From positions 310,001-374,000 of the forward strand of contig JAAKBF010000076.1 of assembly GCA_012656075.1 (NCBI GenBank): 64,000 nt of DNA, in the 5' to 3' direction. Every line of letters starts with the position of its first letter. The stretch's first letter is position 1. The position numbers and the translations under genes were made by a program. The DNA comes from Phytophthora hibernalis (lineage: Eukaryota; Oomycota; Peronosporomycetes; Peronosporales; Peronosporaceae). Below, piece by piece: positions 21,352 through 33,304 of this stretch. Under the pieces are notes generated by a model. It was not told where the DNA came from. It saw nothing but the letters and a program-made list of their open reading frames with translations, and searched no databases.

Positions 21352-22575
21352 CGGGGCGTAGGCGCTTGGCCGACCGATGTAATCGCAAAAGCATTGCTTC
21401 TACGAATTTATATTCTTAAACGTTGCTTGTAGTACCTAACTTGTGTCCTCTACCCGTACTGTTCCTTTTTTAAATTGCTTACCCGCCCCCAACACGGACA
21501 CCTAAAATGTGACAGAATGTATTTGTAACCGGTGCGACGTCCGCAGCGAAAGGATCCTACCACGAGCTCTGTGTCAACCCTGATACTAAGGCATTTTACT
21601 CTCCCAGCATGTCTTCAATAAAATGGGCATTCTCTAAATGGGGAAGAAGATTATCTGTGCTAAAACGGTCCTAAAAGTCCTACTTAAGTAAAGTGTCCAA
21701 AATGGTCCCGTTTGCAATCGAAGCGAAGCGGAGGTCTGCAATGGCCAGCGCATGGGACGAATTAGTGCCCAGGTAAGGAGTTACAATCTTTTCTGGACGC
21801 CTTGCCCGCCATGACTCATTCATTCGTTTCTCAGAGAGTACATTGACGTCATTTAACCGCCATGACTCATTCATTCGTTTCTCAGAGGTACATTGACGTC
21901 ATTTAACCGTAATTCTACTGCTAACGACTTCTCATGTCCGCCCGCACAGTTGCCGCCGTGAATCATTCATGCCCATGAGCGAATCGAAATTAACGGTGCA
22001 AACAAGGGAGTTCACGTACTGCTACTGACAAAATATACAGTCTACTTGTCATAAGTACGGCGTGTTTTAGGATTTATTTTAGAACTTTTAGGATCGTTTT
22101 ATAAAATCAAATTTCATACCGGTGAAATACCATGCTATACTTATGCGGTATATCGGAAAACTGCTTGGGGAAGAGTTTACAATCGTAAACATTATTATCA
22201 CTTAAAAGAGGCAGATAGTCTTTTATGGATCTAATTAGGCCTGGATTAGCTACCCGCCAAAATAGGTGCAAGGCACAATATGTAATAAAACGAAAATACA
22301 CCTGATTTTGCTTAAAACGCTGGGACTTCATCGACGGATTTTATTAAGGGCATTCTCTAAAAGGTGCTCATGATTACACTGTCCTCTCTACAGTGCTCAT
22401 TCAAGATGTAAAACAACACGGAGGTACAACCAGCATCGGAACCATCACGTAGGAAGGAGCACGAGCGATCTCGAACAACAACTGCAGGTGCTTATCATTC
22501 CATTGCACTAATGCCTACCAAACAAAAGTATTACTAACGGCCTTTGAGTTCATTTTGTAATAGGTCTGGAGAGGT
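21352..22575. other. Non-coding stretch with a 50-bp tandem duplication
   Basis: No supported gene. Units 21808-21858 and 21859-21908 (gccatgactcattcattcg ... gacgtcatttaacc) are nearly identical head-to-tail copies. The rest is AT-rich and unremarkable. Confidence 0.6.
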
Positions 22576-22584
22576 TTTATTAAA

Positions 22585-23811
22585 GGCTGGCGTCAGCGTC
22601 CAGGTTTCCCAGATGATTAGATATGGTTAGGTTTACTCAGATACAGGTAAAGTTCAGGTTTCTGTCCAGGCTTGTTCCAGGTCTCCGTTTGGAGCATGAG
22701 AAGGTGCGTTCAGCTCCGATATATTGCCGGTCCAAATATTACACAGGTATCGAGATCTCCAAATACCTGGAATAGTCATGTGTGCGCTACATGAGCAAAA
22801 GTGAAAGTGGCGGGGGCACCCCCTGTCGGCATGGTCTACGGGTTTTGATTGGCGCGATCACGTCCAGGTATGGTCCAGGCATCCTCCAGGTAATGTCTAC
22901 GTTCATGGCGAGCAGGTATAGTCTAGGTATTGTCCAGGTAAAGATCATGTATTATGAAAGTTGCAGCTTCAGCACAGTCAAAGCAGTTCATCACTTGCGT
23001 TGATATGGACCAGCTGCCGCCGGTACTAAGGGGAATTTCCTCTTCAGGAACGCCTTGGTATTGAACCTGTGACTTGGCGCGGCATTGATCGACGCTTATC
23101 ACTTCCTTCACCACGAGTATCTGCCGGGTGTCCTTCATGTACTGCTGCAACGACTGCTCAAACTCGGGCCACGACTTGTGATCACGCAGGAACGGCGGGA
23201 CCGACACTAGCTCATCCTCTTCCACATGCTTGGCCGAGCGTTTCTTCCCTTTGCGCTGCTTTGCTGCGGCCTCCGAACGCACTTCTGCAGCTTGTTTCTC
23301 CTCCGCACCCTCTGAGTCTTGGACCGCGGTAGCCGCAGGACCTTCCGCCTCGGCAGCCGCAGGACCTTCTGCCTCGGCAGCCGCAGGACCTTCCACCTCC
23401 TTCCCCACCGCCTCTTCTTCAATACCGCCCTCTGCATCCTTCTTCTCCTCCTCTACATCGCCATCTTCTTTGTGGCGAAGTCGACGGGCATTCTCCAACG
23501 CGGCGGCTCTCTCAGACAGTATGCGTGCTTCTGCGACGCTCGCTACGCGTGTCGCCTCCTGCGCACGAGCTTTTTCCTCTCTGCGCGCTTCCTCTGCCAT
23601 CTGGGCCTTGATCTGCGCCGTCTTGTGCGTGCGCGCCATGGCGGTTCGCTGCGGCTCCGCGGAGAAGTGCCGGAGGAACTGCCGCGTGGCGTGCTTTTGA
23701 CTGAATGAGTACGAGATGTGGTAATATACAGTTTAATTTATACCTGGATGATACCTGGATCGAATACCTGATGAATACCTGTCCATTGAAACCTGGACGG
23801 GAACGTTGCCC
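22585..23811. mobile_element. MULE-type element, 9-bp flanking duplication, internal tccaggtat repeats
   Basis: The left end ggctggcgtcagcgtccagg and the right end (reverse complement) gggcaacgttcccgtccagg are imperfect TIRs, with a 12-bp perfect core cgtccaggtttc. They are flanked by tttattaaa (22576-22584) and tttattaat (23812-23820), an 8/9 target duplication of the length Mutator-like elements make. Variants of tccaggtat are scattered inside the left end (22600-22943), and atacctgga variants inside the right end (23740-23800). The body carries a truncated MULE protein on the minus strand. Confidence 0.7.
22923..23639 (-). CDS. Truncated MULE-derived protein, coiled-coil N-terminus
   Basis: The 238-residue frame starts at an ATG (23639) and is uninterrupted. 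Residues 1-60 form an Arg/Glu/Ala-rich coiled coil. About 75-135 is acidic, with three tandem copies of GPAAAEAE. A basic patch (AAAKQRKGKKRSAKH) follows. About 145-195 reads PPFLRDHKSWPEFEQSLQQ then YMKDTRQILVVKEVISV, the N-terminal block of oomycete MULE transposases. After EEIPLSTGGSW the sequence leaves the family and reads into the element's terminal repeat, so the DDE and SWIM parts are absent. It may be translated as a transposase N-terminus without catalysis, or it may simply be a deletion derivative. Confidence 0.5.
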   Translation of the reverse strand: MARTHKTAQIKAQMAEEARREEKARAQEATRVASVAEARILSERAAALENARRLRHKEDGDVEEEKKDAEGGIEEEAVGKEVEGPAAAEAEGPAAAEAEGPAATAVQDSEGAEEKQAAEVRSEAAAKQRKGKKRSAKHVEEDELVSVPPFLRDHKSWPEFEQSLQQYMKDTRQILVVKEVISVDQCRAKSQVQYQGVPEEEIPLSTGGSWSISTQVMNCFDCAEAATFIIHDLYLDNT

Positions 23812-24035
23812 TTTATTAATGATCAGGATTTGCACAAAACGAAAATACCCTTCCAAAAACGATATCCAATTGCACGGGGTCAGTAGTGCCGGCCGCTGCG
23901 GAGACTGTACAAATGCGGATACCCCATTACCTTGTGTCGTTGGTGGTAAGCCACAGCACTCCCATGCCTATCAAAATTCGTTGGCGCCGGATATGAATGC
24001 AATAGCGATGAAAATAACGCTAAAATATTGTGTGG

Positions 24036-24303
24036 TTTGGGTGTAATGTGCACGAACGCGGAGGGAGCAGGACGAGTGGGATGGCTGCAAGGAGTAGCAA
24101 GCCACATGCTGAACGACTTGCAGCCATGGCTGGATAGAAGGCAGAGGACGAAGGAATGTAGTAGATGAGTAACAGGAATGGGAGAAACTGGAGGAACGGG
24201 CAGCGACCCAATCCGACTGGATTAGGCGGCCATGTCGGTCCAGGATGGTGATTTGAGTTCAAAGTTGTAAGACAATACACTTTACCTTTATTAATATTAA
24301 TAT
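24036..24303 (+). mobile_element. Retroposed insertion (SINE or 3' LINE fragment) with 15-bp target duplication
   Basis: taaaatattgtgtgg occurs at 24021-24035 and again, identical, at 24304-24318. The 268 bp between begin tttgggtgtaatgtgcac and end in a short AT microsatellite (ttaatattaatatt). A direct repeat of this size plus a simple-sequence tail is the mark of target-primed reverse transcription. No reverse transcriptase is inside. I could not match it to the large LINE nearby, and A/B boxes are not clear. Confidence 0.65.
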
Positions 24304-24736
24304 TAAAATATTGTGTGGAAGTCAGACGCCTTAAGTTATTTAATACTATTGATCGTTTAGATGCGGATTTTCAAATCGCAATGAAGGATGCTTCTAGATC
24401 GCTTTTAGAGTCTGATAAATCCATATAGAAGAGCTACCTAGACAGGGAAAAACATTTTTTCATATTTTAGGTCAGATAGCGACTCGCTTCGGGCTCCAGC
24501 CCATAGCCCCGCATGTACTTGTCCTTTTGGCCTGTTTACTGGCTTATTTTGAAGATGAAGCGTCCTTGGTTTACGTGCTATACGCGATAAAAAATCTCAA
24601 ATAGCCGTTTGTGGTACTTTTGTTCGGTTTGGTCTCATAGACAACAAGATCAGCACTTCAGACACCGCAACCATGTTTCTGTCCCATTCACGGTGTCAAA
24701 CACCTCACCTGTCTGCGGAGAGGCAGTTTTATAAGA

Positions 24737-24839
24737 GGGAGACCCAGTATTGCACGATATTATCGTGCAATATTATCGTGCAATGCGGGTCTCCGCGTAG
24801 TCGTGTACAGTAAGTATATTATACTTACTGTACTACGCG
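24737..24839. repeat. Two hairpins in tandem
   Basis: The first (24737-24794) has ggagaccc/gggtctcc outer arms and attgcacgata with two reverse complements inside. The second (24794-24839) pairs cgcgtag..tacagtaagtata with tatacttactgta..ctacgcg. Otherwise I see no gene from 24319 to 25407. Confidence 0.75.
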
Positions 24840-25525
24840 TCTCGAGAAATACGGTAGTATAAGCGCTTAGTATGCTTGTCAGATGCATGCTTGATATCGT
24901 GCAACTACATCACTGATGTTCGTGGCGTGTCTGGCCAAAGTGTCAACTCTCCTGTTGCATCGGTTGGTATAACAAGCAACAATTAAGTAGGACCGACATA
25001 AAACGTTTTTATCATATTTTTACTGGCGATAAAAACAACAACCAATCTATACGCTGTCGTAAGCGAACGGGATTTTGGCAAGGATTAATCATATTTAGCG
25101 CGACACCCCACTTTTGGTAGCTTATTCCTACAAATTACGCTAAACATTATTGAGTTGTACAGTATTGAGGTGTGATCGAATCATATTATATGGTCGCATA
25201 TAATATGCTTAAAATACATTGCTAGCAGTGGACCGATTTCCGCAGGATTTATCGCATTGATTTCGTACAAAACGGCCATTTTAGACACTTCTTGTACTGA
25301 CTTTATGCTTTCGCCAACGCGATAGATCGCGCATCTGTCGGGGTATCCCCGTGCTTAGAATCGTGTCTAAAATAAAAAACACTTGGTTTTAAGGGTGTAA
25401 CTTTTTCAACATCATCGTTGTAATTCCCTAAAGTGTCAGGAGGTGCCCAAGTGAAACGCCTAGCGAGCTAGAAGTCCGAGGAGGGAATCAAGGCAGGCAC
25501 CCTCGGCCGCCAGCGTAGACCGCAG

Positions 25526-27505
25526 GTGCCAACGGGACTAACGCAAGGACTCTGTCAGCAGGTACATCAGGTGCTCACACACGGCAGGATACAAAGCGCG
25601 CCACAAGGTCAAGGTACATACAGCGTTGACCCAGGGCATACTCCTGCAGGATCTCAAGCCGAGCTCGGTGATCAGTCCGTTTCACGTTCGCCGAACGGTC
25701 GCAGGGAAACGGATGGCAAAATCTAACTGGAGCGGATACTCGACAACAGACAGCAGAATCAAACCAACCAGCAGCAACGACAAGAGACTCACCGCCATAC
25801 CAGCAAACACGTCCCCGAACGCGAAAGGCAGGAACAGTCCACGCAAAGTGACGGCAAAAGAAGTAGGACGCACGATGCAGACGCGGAATATCGCGATCCA
25901 ACCCAGTATAGCAGAGGCGAAAGGGCGGGCCGAAGTCGCCAAGGTGATCGAGCAACGAGGAAACGCGGCGCGGACAAAGGTCACGCCGACGGTAGGAAAG
26001 ACAACTGACAGCGCCCAAGTTCAGACGACTATCAGTACGCGAGTATGGATCTGATGTCTCCGGATAAGATGGAGCTAGATGAAAATACAGCTGAAGACGG
26101 AGCCCAGGAGGGCGGAACCGGACATAATGTACCTACCCCGCATCTGTGAACTGACATCAACGCCGGCGAGGAGCCCTCGAACGCGAGCACTCCCAGACCG
26201 ACTGGGATGCCTTTGAGGCTCGTTTTCGATCTACAAACATGATGATATCATTTACCATAGACGAACCCACGATTTTGGTCCCCGAGCAAGGCTACTGGGG
26301 TCTTCAGGAACTGTCGGCAAGCATTGCTCAAGTGTGTGCGTCGAAAGGAGTGCTATTCGAAGCTCCAGGGCTTCAGCCAGCAGATGGTCTAATGAGCAAG
26401 CTAATCGGCCGGTCACGAGTTCAAGATCCAGCGTTGTGGAAATTTTTGCGCCGGGGTACGTCAGAGTTCATGGCGCCATTGTATGGGTGTCTCCTCAGTT
26501 CACAGGCCGGCAACAGTCCAACTTAGATCCTATCGAGATCGAGTGTAGCAATGCAAACTATATCTCGCCGCAAGATCTCCACCGAGTACTCCGAGCATGG
26601 GGCACAATGGAGGCAATCATAGTATCTCATGGTGCCATGGAAAATGGCCCGCAATTGCTTGCATCTCCACGGCAGTGACGGAACCCAACACCGGAGAGCC
26701 CAAAATTGCATTCCGGCTATGATTTGAGTGTGCTGACACGGCTAACATGGTATATCAAGCATTCCTGGAACGAGACAACGGGCCAGCTCTACGTGTCGAA
26801 GACGGCAGGACCATTCGACTGACGCCGGTCTCTAACGTCGTATGGAACGCGGAGCGCGGGGAAGTGGTACGACCGTCAGCGCCGTCGGAGGTTGAGAATA
26901 TAAGCCAACGACTGCATTCATTCGACGTGCGACCTAAGCTCACAGCTGAGCAGATACAAGGACGTCTAGCAACGCTCGGCTACGCGAATGCTCATGTGGC
27001 TCTTCAACCTGGTCGATGGTGGGGAACGCTGACACTTCAGGATGAGCCGAGCACTACCCAACTATTCGAGGCATACTGGATGAACGAGCATGCATGGATC
27101 TGCGTTGGGATCATTAATTTTATTGTGAATCTGCCGGGGATGATGGAGGGCTGCGTTGCTTCAAATGCGGTATGTCAGGACACTTCAGGAACAACTGCCG
27201 CTGAGGCACTGGCGATCAGCCTTCATCCAGGGCACACAGCGATCGTGGACGTGATAGCAGCCCCTTCGCGGCCGAGCGAATAGCCGATGGCAGGCAATTT
27301 CCAGGCGTGCGCGCAATACCCAGAGCAAGCGAGTCACGGCCGGACCGAAATGATGCAACGAACAGGCCGCCAGCACAACTGGACCAGTAATGACCGAATG
27401 GAGATAAATCATCAAGCGATCATCCAGCAATACGAGCCAATGATGAGAGCACTCATAGCAGATCAGGTCCGAGAACAGTCCCGTGAATTAGTGCGTCACG
27501 TCTAG
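25526..27505 (+). pseudogene. LINE ORF1 (nucleic-acid-binding, zinc knuckle)
   Basis: The first part, 25626-26054, is rich in Arg, Thr, Lys and Pro, as in the disordered N-termini of LINE ORF1. Then come 26239-26526 and 26747-27283, folded-looking segments in two frames (ILVPEQGYWGLQELS, EQIQGRLATLGYANAHV). At 27154-27200 a CX2CX4HX4C knuckle reads CFKCGMSGHFRNNC in the third arrangement of frames. A Gln/Arg-rich tail continues to about 27505 (QQYEPMMRALIADQVREQS). The protein would bind LINE RNA. At least three frame changes and stops interrupt it. Confidence 0.6.
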
Positions 27506-28084
27506 ACCGAGGTCCAACGCCACACGCAGTCGATGGATGCACGCCTCCAAGCTCACGACGCAGCCATCGAGACCATGCAGTCGGCTTAAGAAACCACAAA
27601 GTCTGAAATAAGGGGAATATCGTCACTACTGGAACGTGTGGCTCGCCACCTGAACGTTCCGGATTTTTGCGGAGGGGATCTCGAGAGCGGAGCGGATCCC
27701 AGTAATTTACCGCAAAAGACATCGAGTTGCATGGACGATCGTTTTCGCTATGATAGTATTTGTGATGTGGTGCAGTCTGGTGGGGGTCGCAGGAGCGGCC
27801 ATTTCCAGGCAGGATGTCCATGCACAGCTGTAGGTGGCACAGCCAAGAAACACAGGCGAAGCAGAGGCGATATCGTCAGATCACTCTAGCAATTCGGAGG
27901 AGGAGGACGTCCGTCTAATGCTCGGGCCAAGCATGCAGCACACATCACGTCATAAGCGAGGAAGGCGTCGAAGAAGATGGTGACCTCATGTCAACCGGGA
28001 GCCATACAGTGGAGCCGCAGCAGAACACGAAGTCCAAGAAGCCATACTACAGCGCGAGCATTTTGCCGAGCAATTTCTGGGAGA

Positions 28085-28865
28085 TCGTGCATGACTGTCA
28101 GCGGATGCCGACATTCGCATCGCCACGGCAAATCTGAACAAAGGTTTTGGGGGAAAGATCCACTCAGATATCCGCGGCTGGTTTATCGCCAACCAACTCG
28201 ACTTTCTAGTAGTGTCAGACGCTGGCCTTTGGCCGCAGATAGAGCGTCTGGTCTGGAGCAGATCTCACAGCGGAGGAAAGGCGCCTACCGTACTCGTTGT
28301 GGGGCACAAACGTGTGGCAATAGAGATGGACCTCGAGCGGTGGCAGTCTAGATGGAAGAAAAGCGCAAGATGCTACTCACCTTCCGGTCGCTCGCTTACT
28401 ATTGTCATTCGCATGGGGGCTCGATTGCACCTGCAAATTACTGCTACCTACTGTCCACACACGCCCCAGCACAACGAGGAAGCAACACGAAGAGAAAGGG
28501 CGTGGATTGCGGACCAAGTAGAGCAAGCCCAATTGTGTGGCTACAAGTACGTTGTGGCAGGATACTTCAATGTCTATCCGGACGAGAGACTTGATCGACA
28601 AAGCGAAGGTACCCGGACACCTCGGCTCGGCGCACTAGTGATGCATTCCGAGCTTGGACTGGCGATCAAGGACTTACTTCAAGTTCCAGGCACCGACATC
28701 CATCGCTGCAGCGGTTTACATACCAAAATGGGAGCGTACGAACGGCACTGGTTGACATATACATCAGCACATCGCATGCGCATCAGATACGGAACAGCGG
28801 CATTTGGTTGTATTCACTTAACAACAGTGACCATGTTGGAACACCATTTGTGTCGATTGCACTAG
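28085..28865 (+). pseudogene. LINE apurinic/apyrimidinic-type endonuclease domain
   Basis: The frame 28212-28865, with its upstream extension from 28130 (NKGFGGKIHSDIRGWFIANQ), reads an exonuclease/endonuclease/phosphatase fold. It has LDFLVVSDAGL, the strand with AIEMDL, ATYCPHTPQHNEE, and the core box YKYVVAGYFNVYPDERLDR at about 28545-28600. The family normally has GDxN in this box; here the Asp codon reads Tyr (GYFN), which should cripple the nuclease. The end of the domain, which normally carries SDH, is shifted into the frame at 28808-29122 (NNSDHVGTPFVSI). The domain would nick the target DNA. Confidence 0.7.
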
Positions 28866-29602
28866 ATAGATCCCAATGTACACGAACCCGACTTCAACAC
28901 GTACGAAACATCAAGGTGCTGGCTGTCAAGGGTGCAACTGCGGATGAACTTCAGTATTGCGCCTCTCATCTCTCAGAACAACTGGACTCGGGATCACGGC
29001 AGCTTGTTGCCCCAATGGCAGATAATAACTGCACCAGCGATGAGATCCTGAAATGGCTTGATACTGCTATTACCAACTTGTACGACTGTATGTACCAAGC
29101 AGCTAAACATGTCTGGGGGTGACCAGCCAAGGTCGCCGAGAAAATGACAGAGCAGTCAGTATAAAACGGACGATGCGATGCCATGGCCAATTTAAACGCT
29201 CCGGAGACTACAGCAGCAGCCTGGGATATCAATGACCAATCTCTTGCAGGCATATCGTCGGGTGCGATGGACAAAGTGGGTCGTGTTCCCGGAACGCGTA
29301 CCCACCACGAGTCCACATGCGGAGGGTGCCAAGCTGCTGAATGAATGGCGCAAGTCCGAACGTCATCGGCCTCTGACAGAGTTTCATGAGTGGCTAGACG
29401 AGGGCTGGGCTCAATGGAAAGCATTGCTGCGTGCTCACTGGGGTTGGTGGTAACGGAGGCGAAACGAAGGGCAGTGAATACAGCGAAACACATGGATGTC
29501 GACGGGCCGAATTAAAAGCTACTGCAATCAACTATTGGTAATTCATCACCACCAGTACACATCCAATGACGTCTTATCGGGAGCGCACCTGATTATGAAT
29601 AT

Positions 29603-31513
29603 GTGGAGACGTGGGACGCGGTTCAGGAAGCCATGAAGAATCTGCTTGACAGCTGGGTCCCATCGGACCAACGGACTACAGAGCCACACCACCTCTCGAC
29701 GGATGCAGTGGCTGACCAAGAAACACTGCCTCGATCCGTCAGAGAGTGGATGCTAGATGATATTAAAGCAGGCGGCACGCACCAGCAAGCGTTTACGGCA
29801 AACTCGCAACGCTGGGCTGACGTGTGTTACGATAAAGACATGCAAAAACATGTAGATACCCAAGAGAACACTGGCGTCTCACCAGGCTACGGAGGGATAC
29901 CGCAGGAGCTATGGATAGTGGCACCAGACCTTATCCGTGAGCGTGAACGACTAATTATGAACCTGATTCTACTGGAATCGTCCCTGAGATCCTTAACCAT
30001 CGCCGAATGGTGTTCTTGCCGAAGTCGCCGCAAACCACTGGTTAGGATCGGCAGGGTTTACCACCCTGGAGGCCTATCATAGTGCAGAGTTCGCTTGCAA
30101 CCAGACTATTCGTGGCGATTAGTGGGTGCCTTGAGCGCACAGTTCCGAACCATCAATGCAACATGGCTTTCAGAGAGATAGGAATGTTCAAGATGCAGCA
30201 CTCACGACAGCATTGCTGTTGGACAGAGCCGTACAACGCCGCGAAGAGTTATATTTGCTGAGCAAGGACTGCGAAAAGTGCTATGACCGAATCCCTCGTT
30301 GGGTTATGGCCTACATATATCGCCGGATTGGGGTTCCTGCCCTGCTGTTTAACATTTTGATGGGATTTCTGGCGGCTGGTGAGATTGATGTGCGGTCGGC
30401 ATTTGGATGGATCCAAACTGGAAACGAGAACTTGGACTTGGTCAAGGTTCGGTGCTCTCGATTCGACACATTGGGGTTTACATGGACCTACTGATGGAAC
30501 ACCAAGACCAAGGTATCGGGGCAGTCGTCACGAGCCACAGTCAAACGCCAGGTGGTAATCAGACAATTGCCGCGACGGTACTTGTGGATGATGTTATTGA
30601 TGTGGTCACGACAAGGGCAGGAATTGAGCGTAGAGTGGAAGTGTCGAATATTTTCACCGGAATCGAAGCAACAGGTGGTGTATTCGGAGCGACGAAGTCC
30701 TTCCTGCTCCACTACCAACCTGGGAAACACGTTCACGAGGACACTGTCTACCTGAATGATGGATATGGAAATCCTAGACCAGTGACGGTGGTTAGCCCCG
30801 CTGAAGGGTTTAAGCACCTGGGCATATACCAAAGTACGGCTCATGTCTGGAGCAAAACGCTACGGCCTGTATGGGAACTATTAACAAAAGACGCCGCCAA
30901 AATCATCAAGTGTCAATTATCCTCTGATCAACTCAAGTACATTGTGAACAGCGTATGGACACCGAGAATACAATATCGGACCCAGCTTAACGCCTCACTT
31001 AAGGCGGCGCACCATATCGACAAACTGGTGCGTCGGGTTGCTCGCAATGTACTAAAGATGCCTTACGGAACACCAAAGGAAGTTTTTCATGACTCCACGC
31101 AAGGCCTCGGATTAACTTGCTTTGTGGAGGCGTGCAACGTGCCACGGATTCAGCTTGCTCTCAGAATTCACAACTCACCACACATTCCAGCCTATCACCT
31201 ACTCGTGGAGGGCTTGGAAATGTATCAGAGACAGGCGGGTCTCACTAGTCATCCTCTTATGCTGGTTCTGGAACCGCCGTCTCACCTACAGGGATGGGTT
31301 CACCAGACAATACGAGCGGCGGCTCGACTGGGTATCGCATCATCGGTCGAGGGAACAACCCGGAGCAATGTGTATCAAAGAGGCCAAACGATAGGCCTAT
31401 ATGGCACGAAGTGCCGCTTGACACGCAGCTACGCATCCTTCGGTTTAACGTTAAATACCCCAGCAAAATTCGGTTTGTCAGAGACCTGGCTGACGCCAGT
31501 GGGTGCCGGATGA
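29603..31513 (+). pseudogene. LINE reverse transcriptase
   Basis: The 5' part (29603-30082) contains the stretch before the RT, ending LILLESSLRSLTIAEWC. From 30156 comes QHGFQRDRNVQDAALTTALL, then EELYLLSKDCEKCYDRIPRW (motif A, catalytic Asp in SKDCEKCYDRIP). A one-base frame change near 30415 leads to the 368-residue frame 30407-31513. That frame contains LGLGQGSVLSIRHIGVYMDL (motif B region), the active-site box ATVLVDDVIDVV at about 30570-30605 (xDD), GGVFGATKSFLLHYQP, then the thumb and long connection with LRPVWELLTKDAAKII and NVLKMPYGTP. The domain copies LINE RNA at the nick. This is the best-preserved part of the element. Confidence 0.8.
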
Positions 31514-32339
31514 CGCGTCGAGCTGATCTGGTACGGCGAGGGAAATGGTCACAGCGCCAGAGTCGAGAATACGCAGCCTTTGAAGGAGACATTCGCCACA
31601 CGTGTTGCGGGGATAACAACATGAACTTGCAACAGCCTGTTGGACGAAAAATTCTGCTCACGTCACACCTCCAGATGGAGGCGGTGGGAGTAGCACCAGG
31701 CGGTTTTTCGTGGTGAGTCAGTATGAAGTACAGCATGACAGGCTGGTGTTACGTGGATATGAATTAGGGCAAAGAAGCGGTGACGGAGTCACCGAGAACG
31801 AATTTATGGCCTCGAAATTGATGTGCGATGGTGGCACGAGCGACGCCCGGGTAGTGACGTGTGAACAGTTAGACCCGATGGAGAAGATACAGAGTACGCA
31901 GAATTATGTGTACCGGTGAAGGTTACAACGCTACCGTGTCCACGATCACGCTCGGGTCTGCAGCGAGTCATAATCTGGGAAGACACGATCATCAGAGGTG
32001 TCACTGGTACAATGAACAGGTCCTTGATTCAGAAAGCTTTCGACTGGAGTAACCGGAGATATCAAGAAGTCATCACCACGGGTGAACTAACACCTGTCGA
32101 TAGGTCGTGCTGCGAATGTAAAAGACTGCGAGGTGTGCGCGCAATGGCACCATCAGAACTGCTGGCGTTGTGATGAAATCCCATGCATAGACAGCCGCAC
32201 AACGTGGACACGACTCGAGGACTCCACAGTACCCCTCGGAACACACGCAGCAGGTGATGGCAGTGTAATGTCTGGAGGGACGCCGGAGGCAAGCGGTACA
32301 TGGGGACTCCGAACACGACATTTGCGCCAGGTTGGTCGC

Positions 32340-33223
32340 CTCAACATCCACTAAGCCGACATTACGTCTACGCGATGTGAGTGTCATGCGCTTATCGCAG
32401 GCCTGGCTGCCACGTCGGATTGTGGCCCGCAGATTTATGACAACGAAGCTGCAATTAAAATCCTCCAGACGGCGAGAGCTATCGTGACGAAAAACGACCT
32501 GCCCATATCAAATACAGGAACCGCCACAGAGTGGAAATCCGGTCAGTGGTAACGTTGATGCACGAAAATGGTACAATCACGGCCACATGGGTGAGGTCGC
32601 ATCAAGAAGAAGAGTTCTGCGGAGACCAAGCCCTTATGAAACAAAGAGTCTCCCTGGCGCAGGTCGATCAAGACGCGACAGATAGTCACAATATGCCAAT
32701 GTCTGCCAGCTACAGTGTCGGTCTGCAATGGGATATGATTCATTTACTCGATGGGGACCAAAGGCCAGTACTTGGCAGTGTCCAAAGGTTCCTGGCCTCA
32801 AAGGCAGTTGCATGTAGGAAGCAAGCATGGATGGCCAAACAACGTCAGAAGGGGCCACATAAACAAACGGCGTGTGAAGAAACCCCAGTGACAATCGAGG
32901 TCCTCGGCTGGGACGACCAACAGCGACGCTTTTACTGGAGATCAATCGGTCATATTCTACACACCAATGTCAAAAAATATATCCTGTGTCCTCAATGGTC
33001 GCCATACTGCAGAATTTGCCCCGGTGATACGGTGGATACCCAGAGTCACCGTTATGGTATAGGCCCATCGCCATGCTCCAGTGCTTCCAATTATTACGAA
33101 GAATACAGTGCGACAGTGGAAAGAGTTTGTACCAAACTATGGGTACCAGACCAGAAATGCTGTATATCAGGCCGAAGTCACACTATGGCGGAGTCAAGCG
33201 GCCACGACACACGCGCGTGGTAG
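32340..33223 (+). pseudogene. LINE RNase H domain and C-terminal cysteine box
   Basis: In changing frames: GLAATSDCGPQIYDNEAAI (32400-32458, with the Asp of the second RNase H block), then from 32531 the block TATWVRSHQEEEFCGDQALM. Further on, IEVLGWDDQQRRFYWRSIGH leads to the cysteine-histidine region YCRICPGDTVDTQSHRYGIG, like the zinc box at the end of many LINE proteins. The domain would degrade the RNA strand. Frame changes lie near 32500 and after 33223. Confidence 0.6.
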
Positions 33224-33304
33224 TCCACCGGACATAGTCAGTGGCGGCCCATAGTAAAACTGGCGGGCAACACATGGATACATGTCAACAACGTCCTGTG
33301 GTTA

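Noticed and set aside
23230..23700. 156-codon plus-strand frame, Ser/Ala rich
   Set aside because: Antisense of the GPAAAEAE repeats and coiled coil of the MULE-derived protein.
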